From: WJLG01 sp964602485
GTDB taxonomy: Bacteria; Patescibacteriota; Patescibacteriia; Patescibacteriales; WJLG01
Length of the DNA: 56,776 nucleotides
Direction of reading: 5' to 3'
Assembly (NCBI GenBank): GCA_964602485.1
Contig: CAZRQU010000006.1
Location: 1-56,776 of the forward strand
The notes beneath the pieces were generated by a model. It did not search any database. It had not been told where the DNA came from and worked only from the letters and a program-made list of their open reading frames with translations. Below are positions 50,596-56,776 of the stretch, piece by piece (positions within the stretch are counted from its first letter, which is position 1; each line of letters opens with the position of its first letter). The translations under genes and the position numbers were made by a program.

Positions 50596-51727
50596 AATTT
50601 ATAATATTATCCATTGAATCTATCTGCCGGGCCCTGTTCAGCTTTTCTTCTATTTTTTGCCGGGCCCTTTTCCCAAAATTAGAACGCATTATATAATCCT
50701 GCTCAAGCATCACCATCCTCCTGGCTAAAGTGTCAGCATCCCCGGACTTTACCAAAAAACCGCTAGAGCCATTATCGACCATTTCGTTAAGATCTTCGTT
50801 CTTGAATCCTATCACCGGCAAAGAGCATGACATGGCCTCAAGTATAGTGCTCATATCAGACAAGCTGAGACTTTCATTGATTATCGCATAGACACTGAAA
50901 TTCTCCATCCATTTCCGTATATTCTCTTGCTGGCCAACGAACCAAACTATCTTATCAAGTTCCATCCTTTTTGCCAACCAGTTCAAATTCTTCCTTTCTT
51001 TACCCTCCCCTATTATTACAACCTGTAGCTGGGGTATCATATTGGCACATATCTGCAAAGCTCGGAAAAGGTCTTCCATGCGATTTCTTGTATCAAGGTC
51101 CACTACCGCGCCGATCGTAAAACGTTTTGCACGCGGATAGTTATTATCGTTCTTAGCCAAGTTGGAAAAAATATCATCTTGATGCTCATAAGAGTCGGCT
51201 CTTATTCCCAAGGATGCGTTCTTTATATTGTCTGCCGAAAATCCCAATTCTTTCAGCAAAGACCTCTTGGCTTCGGTGAATGTGATCAAAGTGGCTTTTC
51301 GGGCCGACCTTTTCAGTAAAGCTATCAAAAGGGCGGATTTTTTCGAATGATCATCTTCGGGCAACTCTAACCAAAACGGTCTTAATTTCAAAAGGGAGCA
51401 AAGAGGGGAGAAGATCAGCTTTTCATTATCTCCCACCAAAATAACACTTTCTATCCCGCTTTTTTTCTTAAAAGAAACCAGTCTTAATAAAAATATCGTC
51501 CACAAAAAGGGCAATAAAGCCAAAAATGTCAAAACCCTCAAAGCACCTTTTGCTTTAGGTCCAAAAAAGGTTCTTTTCCCATTCCAGCCATCATCCCCGA
51601 ACTCAACCAACTCTCTTCCAAGAAAAAGATAAAAAGAATAGTCCTTCTCTTTTAGACTTTTAAGAAGGTTTACAAGGCCCGAATTGGCAATTTTAGCTGA
51701 ATCAACTAGTAGTATTTGTCTCATCAT
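50555..51727 (-). CDS. GT4-type glycosyltransferase
   Basis: The 390-residue GT-B fold enzyme transfers a sugar from a nucleotide-sugar donor. Signatures are the C-terminal domain LQVVIIGEGKERKNLNWLAKRM, WFVGQQENIRKWM, and the donor site SDMSTILEAMSCSLPVIGF. A hydrophobic stretch at about 68-85 suggests membrane contact. It overlaps the flippase gene by 26 nt and the RluD-like gene by 41 nt; the pairing with a flippase suggests surface-glycan synthesis. The sugar is unknown. Confidence 0.88.
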   Translation of the reverse strand: MMRQILLVDSAKIANSGLVNLLKSLKEKDYSFYLFLGRELVEFGDDGWNGKRTFFGPKAKGALRVLTFLALLPFLWTIFLLRLVSFKKKSGIESVILVGDNEKLIFSPLCSLLKLRPFWLELPEDDHSKKSALLIALLKRSARKATLITFTEAKRSLLKELGFSADNIKNASLGIRADSYEHQDDIFSNLAKNDNNYPRAKRFTIGAVVDLDTRNRMEDLFRALQICANMIPQLQVVIIGEGKERKNLNWLAKRMELDKIVWFVGQQENIRKWMENFSVYAIINESLSLSDMSTILEAMSCSLPVIGFKNEDLNEMVDNGSSGFLVKSGDADTLARRMVMLEQDYIMRSNFGKRARQKIEEKLNRARQIDSMDNIINYEKNIQKIGDREA

Positions 51728-53162
51728 TCTTATTGATCAAATTAAGGATATCTTCTTTGCTTATCCCTTTGAATATATAAATACTTACAAAATAAACCAA
51801 GATAGAAGCGACAAAAGCGACTACCAGTTTTAAAGGGCGACTCGACCAAGAAATCATTCCCAATACATATAGTAAACCCGCCATTATCCCAGAAGATGCC
51901 AAGGCTTTGAAAAAAGTTTTGAACTTAGGAAATATCTTGGTGTATTTCCAAACATAAAAAGCAGAAAACAAAGCAATAGCTGCCTCGCTATAAATAGTAA
52001 CTCCGGCTGCCCCAAAATATGAAAAACGAGGTATAAAGAAAAAATAGCCGAACAAAGCGGTGACGCTAGTGAAGACATAGGCCCAAATTATATCCTTTTG
52101 TCTATCAATGGCCACGATTATATGGGAAAATATACAACCTATGAATATGGCCGCGACCGCGATCACCAAAACCTTCAAAATATCACCGGAAACGAAAAAA
52201 TCGTCACCAGCAATAACAACCATTAGATCATTGGATAAGAATTGAGCTCCTACCACTAAAGGTACGGCCAAAATGAACATAAGATCCAAAGCTCTTTGGG
52301 CCACTTTTTTAAAGAATTCATTGTTCTTTTCGACCCAGCTCCTGGTAAGGATCGGCAATATAAGACCGGCAAACATGAACGGTAGCATCGATAACACGTC
52401 TATGACCTTGTAAGTAGCACCGTAAAGCCCCACCTTGTCTTGGGACTTTACCAAAGATAATATCAAGGTATCGGCCCGTAAGTATATCAAGTTAAAAACT
52501 ATAGTAACAGCTAGAGGCCAAGATCTTCGGACTATATCCTTCCAAAGAGTAAGATCAAAACTAAACTTGACCTTTACATAGTTCCTGGCAAAAAGAAAGT
52601 GGAATAAAAAATTAACCGCACTTGATAGGACGGTAGCCAAAGCTATTCCCAAAACTCCGAACTGCAATCTGGCAGCCAAAAAAACTCCCACTACCAATAA
52701 TATCCTTCCGGCCACCTCGGCAATTGAAACTTTGTCCATTCGCAAATGACTTTGAAAAACACCAACGAATATCTGATTCAAGGCGATAAAGAAAAAAGAT
52801 AAAGTGGTTATGGCCACGCCGACCTTGACCACCATGGCATAAGGAAAGAAAAAAACCACCAAAGGGGCCAAGCCTAAGAACACCAAGGCTGAAAGGAACC
52901 TTAAGGTAAATAAATTGCTTACCATTTTTTCCTTGTCGACTCCTGGCTCGGATATCATTCTAGTGGTGACCAACGTCAATCCCAGATCGGCCAAAACGCC
53001 AAAAAACGACAAAAACGTCATTATGGTAGTATACTGTCCAAATCCATACCTGCCCAAAGTACGGGTCATTATAGCTACAGCCACCAAACCCAAGACAGTG
53101 GTAACTACCTTACTTGTTATCTGAGCAATAGTATTATAAGCGACTTTTGTCGATAAACGCAT
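51702..53162 (-). CDS. Oligosaccharide flippase, Wzx-type (MATE/MOP superfamily)
   Basis: The 486-residue protein has about 12-14 TM segments, starting VAYNTIAQITSKVVTTVLGL, with the polysaccharide-biosynthesis pattern in the N-terminal third (MTRTLGRYGFGQYTTIMTFL). It should flip lipid-linked sugars across the membrane. Gene order flippase, glycosyltransferase supports this. The 181-nt gap to the divergent gene at 53344 holds the promoters and a short inverted repeat AGGTATA/TATACCT (53196-53216). Confidence 0.88.
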   Translation of the reverse strand: MRLSTKVAYNTIAQITSKVVTTVLGLVAVAIMTRTLGRYGFGQYTTIMTFLSFFGVLADLGLTLVTTRMISEPGVDKEKMVSNLFTLRFLSALVFLGLAPLVVFFFPYAMVVKVGVAITTLSFFFIALNQIFVGVFQSHLRMDKVSIAEVAGRILLVVGVFLAARLQFGVLGIALATVLSSAVNFLFHFLFARNYVKVKFSFDLTLWKDIVRRSWPLAVTIVFNLIYLRADTLILSLVKSQDKVGLYGATYKVIDVLSMLPFMFAGLILPILTRSWVEKNNEFFKKVAQRALDLMFILAVPLVVGAQFLSNDLMVVIAGDDFFVSGDILKVLVIAVAAIFIGCIFSHIIVAIDRQKDIIWAYVFTSVTALFGYFFFIPRFSYFGAAGVTIYSEAAIALFSAFYVWKYTKIFPKFKTFFKALASSGIMAGLLYVLGMISWSSRPLKLVVAFVASILVYFVSIYIFKGISKEDILNLINKNDETNTTS

Positions 53163-53343
53163 GATATTGTCCTAATTGAAAAAATCTTTATTTTTAGGTA
53201 TAATTCAAATATACCTTCATTCATATTATATCATAAATAAAAAGTTTGTCGCCAAAGTCAAAAAGGTCAAAAAATGGTGTTTTTTAACTCTTTTTATTGA
53301 TTATTAGCTAAAACTTTCAGCGATCCTAACTTTTATAGATCCT

Positions 53344-53775
53344 ATGAAAACCCTTAAAACTCTTTCTGTTCTCTTTTTAATGTCCTTTCTGCTTGTTTTT
53401 AACCTCTCTATTGCAATAAATGGAGCTCAGGCCGGCTCAGGATTTCTTGAGCTGGAAAATCAAGAAGGCTTCAAAGATGGAGAAATAGCCCAAGAGTATG
53501 GCCAATCATCAGATGAACCGCGCGATATAAGAATGGTAATAGTCAGCTTGATACGAACATTCCTTGGTCTTTTGGGGATAGTTTTTGTAGGATTACTGGT
53601 CTATGCCGGCTTTAAATATATGACATCTCAAGGCAATGACGACCAGGTAGCGGAAGCCAGAAAACAGATAGTTCACAGTGTCATTGGCCTGGTAATAATA
53701 CTGACTGCTTATTCCATCACTCATTTCATCCTTGTTAATGTACTTAAAGCTACTAAGAAAGGGCTTTTTGAATAA
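53344..53775 (+). CDS. TrbC/VirB2-like membrane protein
   Basis: A 143-residue protein with an export signal (about 1-30, ending AQA), then a short polar part and two TM helices (about 65-85 and 100-125) separated by a small polar loop (KYMTSQGNDDQVAEARKQ). This is the TrbC/VirB2 pilin-type layout, and Gly-rich helix GIVFVGLLVYAGFKYM is typical. No other type IV secretion gene is in the window, so function in secretion is not shown. It is followed 3 nt later by a glycosidase-like gene. Confidence 0.72.
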   Translation: MKTLKTLSVLFLMSFLLVFNLSIAINGAQAGSGFLELENQEGFKDGEIAQEYGQSSDEPRDIRMVIVSLIRTFLGLLGIVFVGLLVYAGFKYMTSQGNDDQVAEARKQIVHSVIGLVIILTAYSITHFILVNVLKATKKGLFE

Positions 53776-53778
53776 ACT

Positions 53779-54789
53779 ATGAAATTCAAGGATCTTAAAA
53801 AAGTAAGGAAGGTATTCATAATATTCGTCATCCTTCTATTCTTTATAGTTCTTTTAAGTCAAGGACGAGTTTATGACAAGGATGAGCTGACCTATGGCGT
53901 CACTTTTTCCAAAAAGCACGCCCTAAGCCTTGACCTTGATTGGCAAGAGCTCTATTTGGCCACGCTTGATGACCTGAAGGTGGATAACCTAAGGATCCCC
54001 GCCTATTGGGATGAAGTGGAAGAAACCAATAATGGTTATGATTATAAAGATCTGGATTGGCAAATAAAAGAAGCTGCTAAAAGAGATGTGAAGATAATAC
54101 TAGCTATTGGCGGCCGCTTACCTCGCTGGCCCGAATGCCATTTGCCTGATTGGGCAAAGGATCTGCCGAAAGAAGAGAGAGAGAAGCAAACGTTCGAATA
54201 TTTGACCAAAACCGTAAAAAGATATCAAGATTACGATAATATTTTTGCTTGGCAGATAGAAAATGAATTCTTTCTCACCGAATTCGGCGAATGTCCTAAT
54301 TTGGGAGTTGACTTCCTGGATGCTGAAATAGACCTGGTAAAGAAGCTGGATCCTAGCCGACCAATAATAATAACCGACTCGGGAGAATTGTCCTTATGGG
54401 TGCCGGCTGCCAAAAGAGCCGACATCTTCGGAACCAGCCTTTACTTAAACACTTATTCACAAACCTTGAAAAATTACGCCCACTACCCCATAACTCCGGG
54501 ATTCTTTCATTTCAAAAGAAACATCTCCTCTTGGTTCGCTGATCCGGATGAATGGATAGTCATAGAACTGCAAGCCGAGCCTTGGGGCCCTATCCCTTAC
54601 CAATTCATGAGCGAAAAAGAAAAATCAAAAACAATGGATCTGGAAAAATTCAAACATATAATAGATTTCTCTCATCGAGCCGGATTTAAAGACTTTTACC
54701 TTTGGGGGGTTGAATGGTGGTGGTGGGAGAAAGAGAAAAATGACAACCCTCACCTCTGGCAGGAGGCAAAAAAACTATTTGAATCTTAA
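53779..54789 (+). CDS. Membrane-anchored glycoside-hydrolase-like protein (clan GH-A fold)
   Basis: The 336-residue protein has an N-terminal TM anchor (about 11-27) and a TIM-barrel-like body. The acid/base Glu163 is in WQIENEFF and a possible nucleophile Glu lies in IELQAEPWG (263 or 267). Two further landmarks are NLRIPAYWDEVE and GVEWWWW. This pattern fits GH-A families such as GH5, GH42 or GH35. The substrate is unknown. It sits between a VirB2-like gene and a ROK kinase gene, which might phosphorylate the released sugar. Confidence 0.75.
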   Translation: MKFKDLKKVRKVFIIFVILLFFIVLLSQGRVYDKDELTYGVTFSKKHALSLDLDWQELYLATLDDLKVDNLRIPAYWDEVEETNNGYDYKDLDWQIKEAAKRDVKIILAIGGRLPRWPECHLPDWAKDLPKEEREKQTFEYLTKTVKRYQDYDNIFAWQIENEFFLTEFGECPNLGVDFLDAEIDLVKKLDPSRPIIITDSGELSLWVPAAKRADIFGTSLYLNTYSQTLKNYAHYPITPGFFHFKRNISSWFADPDEWIVIELQAEPWGPIPYQFMSEKEKSKTMDLEKFKHIIDFSHRAGFKDFYLWGVEWWWWEKEKNDNPHLWQEAKKLFES

Positions 54790-54807
54790 TATTCGTATCA
54801 TCGATAT

Positions 54808-55668
54808 ATGGCTAAAGTCAAAAAGTACACCATTGGAGTTGACGTAGGAGGAACCAATATGAAGGCTGTTCTTTTCAATGGAGAAAAGGCTATCATGGAC
54901 TATTCTTTGGCTACTCCCAAGGATACGGTGAATCATATATTGATAATGATAAAAGCCTTGATCGAGCCCTTGATAGAAAGAGCTCAAGCCGACAAGATAA
55001 AGATAACCGGAGTTGGTCTATCAGTGGCCGGCGCTCACGATTTTGACAACGAGAAGATCGTAAGATCCCCTAATTTACCGATACTGAATGACGTTAAACT
55101 AGCTGAGCAACTCTCGAAGATGATAAAAATAAAAGTAAAGATGGATAATGATGCCAATTGTTTCGTTAGGGCTGAAAGCTTGATAGGGGCGACCAAGAAA
55201 TTCAATAATGTCTACGGGATAATAATAAGCACCGGGATCGGAGGAGGCTGGTGGTTGAACAAAAAAATATACAGAGGGGCGCATGGAGGGGCCGGCGAAC
55301 CCGGAAGAATGATAATCGATTTTACCGACACTGTCGGACTGGAAGAAGCATATCAAAAACTAAACCAAAATAATGCTTTGAATCTAGCCAATGAGGCCTA
55401 TCGAGGCGACCCTTTGGCGCAAAGGTCATATGAAGAAATAGGTCGGCTTTTAGGAACGGCTTGCGCCAACATAGTCAATATAGTGAATCCGGAAGCAATA
55501 GTGATCGGCGGCGGAACCGTAAGGTCAAGCGACCTGTTCTTGCCTGAATTAAAGAAAGAAATGGTCAAGCACATCCTAAGCCCAATAGCGGCGCAAAAGG
55601 TGAAAGTCTACAAAGGAAAATTAGGAAATGATTCCGGCGCTATTGGAGCAGCTCTGTTGATCAATTAA
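54808..55668 (+). CDS. ROK-family sugar kinase
   Basis: The 286-residue protein has the ROK ATP-binding start DVGGTNMKAVLF (about 11-22), the sugar-site motif NDANCF (about 114) and GAGEPGRM, then the C-terminal phosphate-binding part IGGGTVR. The usual Cys-rich zinc motif (CxCGxxGCxE) of ROK proteins is absent: residues after GAHGGAGEPGRM go straight on without Cys. It is probably a kinase for glucose or another hexose, but specificity is not certain. A terminator follows. Confidence 0.87.
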   Translation: MAKVKKYTIGVDVGGTNMKAVLFNGEKAIMDYSLATPKDTVNHILIMIKALIEPLIERAQADKIKITGVGLSVAGAHDFDNEKIVRSPNLPILNDVKLAEQLSKMIKIKVKMDNDANCFVRAESLIGATKKFNNVYGIIISTGIGGGWWLNKKIYRGAHGGAGEPGRMIIDFTDTVGLEEAYQKLNQNNALNLANEAYRGDPLAQRSYEEIGRLLGTACANIVNIVNPEAIVIGGGTVRSSDLFLPELKKEMVKHILSPIAAQKVKVYKGKLGNDSGAIGAALLIN

Positions 55669-55701
55669 GAATTACGAATTAGAAAATTATAATTTGGTAT
55701 C

Positions 55702-55730
55702 AAAAAATCCCTTTTAAGGGGATTTTTTTT
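55702..55730 (+). terminator. Terminator after the ROK gene
   Basis: AAAAATCCC and GGGGATTTT pair around TTTTAA and are followed by T residues. Confidence 0.8.
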
Positions 55731-55746
55731 ATCATTATATGGTCTT

Positions 55747-56061
55747 CTATGAAAGCAATTTCACCAAATTCTCTTTGGCCTGCATACCGGTCATTGTTTC
55801 TGCCGGTTCACCGTCCTTGAAGAGTATCAAAGTTGGTATGCTCATAACTCCGTACTTCTCGGCCAATTCCGGATTTTCGTCTATATTCACTTTAACTACT
55901 GTTGCTTTATCACCGATCTCTTCAGCCACCTCGTCAACAATAGGTCCCTGAACTTGGCATGGACCACACCAAGGAGCAAAGAAATCGACCAAAGCCGGCT
56001 TCTCTTTTGAGGTCTCTACAACCTCTTTTTCAAAATTGTCTTTATTCAATTCTTGGGCCAT
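55747..56061 (-). CDS. trxA: Thioredoxin
   Basis: The 104-residue protein has the redox-active WCGPCQ site (Cys32 and Cys35), VDFFAPWCGPC, the cis-Pro in SIPTLILF and the helix ending in LVKLLS. It keeps cytoplasmic disulfides reduced, with electrons from thioredoxin reductase. The gap to clpP contains AT-rich repeats. Confidence 0.95.
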   Translation of the reverse strand: MAQELNKDNFEKEVVETSKEKPALVDFFAPWCGPCQVQGPIVDEVAEEIGDKATVVKVNIDENPELAEKYGVMSIPTLILFKDGEPAETMTGMQAKENLVKLLS

Positions 56062-56135
56062 ATATTCACAATTTTTAATTTGAAATTCTTAATTTTAAAA
56101 CAATCTCAAATTATTAATTATTCAATTTGAAAAAA

Positions 56136-56729
56136 TTATCTCTTGCCATTCTTGCCGTTGATGACTTTATCGACTATTCCATATTTACGGGCCTCATCGG
56201 CGCCCATGAAGAAATCGCGGTCCGTATCCTTTTCTATGACCTTTATCTCTTTGCCGGTGTGCTCGGACAGTATCTTGTTCATTCTGTCCTTTATTTTCAA
56301 AATATGTTCGGCTCGGATCTTGATATCAGTGGCCTGTCCCTCGAAGCCGCCTAAAACCTGGTGGATCATTATCTCTGAATTAGGCAAAGCGAATCTTTTG
56401 CCTTTTTCTCCGGCAGCTAGCAAAGTGGCCCCCATAGAAGCGGCCATACCTACGCAGATAGTAGAAACGTCCGACCTGATATACTGCATGGTATCATAAA
56501 TGGCCATACCGGCGGTTACTGATCCTCCAGGGGAATTTATATAGAATTTGATGTCTTTTTCCGCGCCTTGAGCATCCAAGAACAACAACTGGGCGATTAT
56601 GATATTGGCCATATGATCCGATATCGGTTCACCCAAAAAGATTATCCTGTCTTTCAAAAGACGGGAATATATATCATAGGCCCTTTCTACTTGGCCTGAC
56701 TTCTCTATGACTGTAGGTATTAAAGGCAT
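56136..56729 (-). CDS. clpP: ATP-dependent Clp protease proteolytic subunit
   Basis: The 197-residue peptidase forms a 14-mer with a ClpX or ClpA/C ATPase. The catalytic triad is visible: Ser98 in GMAASMG, His123 in MIHQVLGG, Asp172 in DRDFFM. MPLIPTVIEKSG at the start and a length near 195 match the family. It is oriented toward thioredoxin with a 74-nt gap. The upstream region (56730 to the window end) has repeated TTACGAG/TTACGAA units. Confidence 0.97.
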   Translation of the reverse strand: MPLIPTVIEKSGQVERAYDIYSRLLKDRIIFLGEPISDHMANIIIAQLLFLDAQGAEKDIKFYINSPGGSVTAGMAIYDTMQYIRSDVSTICVGMAASMGATLLAAGEKGKRFALPNSEIMIHQVLGGFEGQATDIKIRAEHILKIKDRMNKILSEHTGKEIKVIEKDTDRDFFMGADEARKYGIVDKVINGKNGKR

Positions 56730-56736
56730 ACTTATT

Positions 56737-56760
56737 CAATTACGAGTTACGAGTTACGAA
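56737..56760. repeat. Heptamer repeat upstream of clpP
   Basis: TTACGAG occurs twice and TTACGAA once in tandem. Similar AT-rich short repeats sit at 10907-10940, 12400-12425, 21211-21280 and 55669-55700. They look like a general feature of intergenic DNA in this genome. Confidence 0.55.
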
Positions 56761-56776
56761 TGATCGTATATAAATT

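Noticed and set aside
53196..53216. AGGTATA/TATACCT inverted repeat between the flippase and TrbC-like genes
   Set aside because: Only 7 bp in AT-rich DNA with no second copy; reported only as part of the intergenic note.
1..56776. CRISPR array, transposase, integrase or phage module
   Set aside because: No direct-repeat/spacer series, recombinase motifs or phage structural genes were seen anywhere in the window.

Overview
The window looks like a chromosomal piece of a Patescibacteria (CPR) genome, probably of the Parcubacteria type. The reasons are: many short conserved-hypothetical membrane proteins packed between housekeeping genes; a compact type IV pilus operon; a VanW protein; a VirB2/TrbC-like pilin-type protein; SD-poor housekeeping operons that use ATA heavily for Ile; and short AT-rich heptamer repeats between genes. 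This is inference from gene content, since no rRNA or other phylogenetic marker was compared. The genetic code is standard. I see no integrase, transposase, CRISPR array or phage module.

Layout. 1-7.5 kb: accessory genes, mostly on the minus strand, each with its own terminator and several with strong Shine-Dalgarno (SD) sites: an M23-type peptidase cut by the window edge, a PsbP-like lipoprotein, a beta-propeller protein with a type IX-like C-terminus, orphan small proteins, and an HPr-like protein whose active-site His is a Cys. 7.6-16.2 kb: one minus-strand operon read valS, mscS, a membrane protein, pheS, pheT and two small membrane proteins. 16.3-19.5 kb: a G+C-richer pair, a fused LeuC-LeuD isomerase and a LeuB-like dehydrogenase, with codon use unlike its neighbours. 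19.7-24.6 kb: a DHH-family protein with degenerate metal motifs, tRNA-Ile(UAU), a broken tRNA copy carrying a 21-nt palindrome, tRNA-Val(GAC), an orphan gene, then hsp20, a DUF3006 protein and a VanW protein. 24.7-29.1 kb: a zinc-ribbon gene behind a long structured RNA region, and the MBL-fold/TM protein/gyrA operon. 29.3-35.8 kb: ftsK, a lipoprotein with pilin-like and thrombospondin type 3-like segments, and a coiled-coil protein. 36-39 kb: a small secreted protein, an LTD/PKD/OB surface protein and a small membrane protein.

39.1-48.5 kb holds the type IV pilus cluster: pilB, pilC, four prepilin-like genes with an inserted PsbP-like membrane protein, pilM, pilN, pilO and a small TM protein. 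PilB would power assembly through PilC, PilM-PilN-PilO would form the alignment complex, and the prepilin-like proteins would be minor pilins. No major pilin, pilT or prepilin peptidase is visible here. 48.5-56.7 kb: a flavodoxin-fold oxidoreductase with a tiny lipoprotein, a flippase/glycosyltransferase/RluD-type operon with overlapping genes, a TrbC-like/glycosidase-like/ROK kinase cluster, thioredoxin and clpP.

The leads most worth checking are the Cys-for-His HPr-like protein, the structured RNA near 25.0 kb, the tRNA-Ile(UAU) with its broken copy, the degenerate DHH protein, the probably transferred leu pair, and a candidate leader ORF in front of ftsK.
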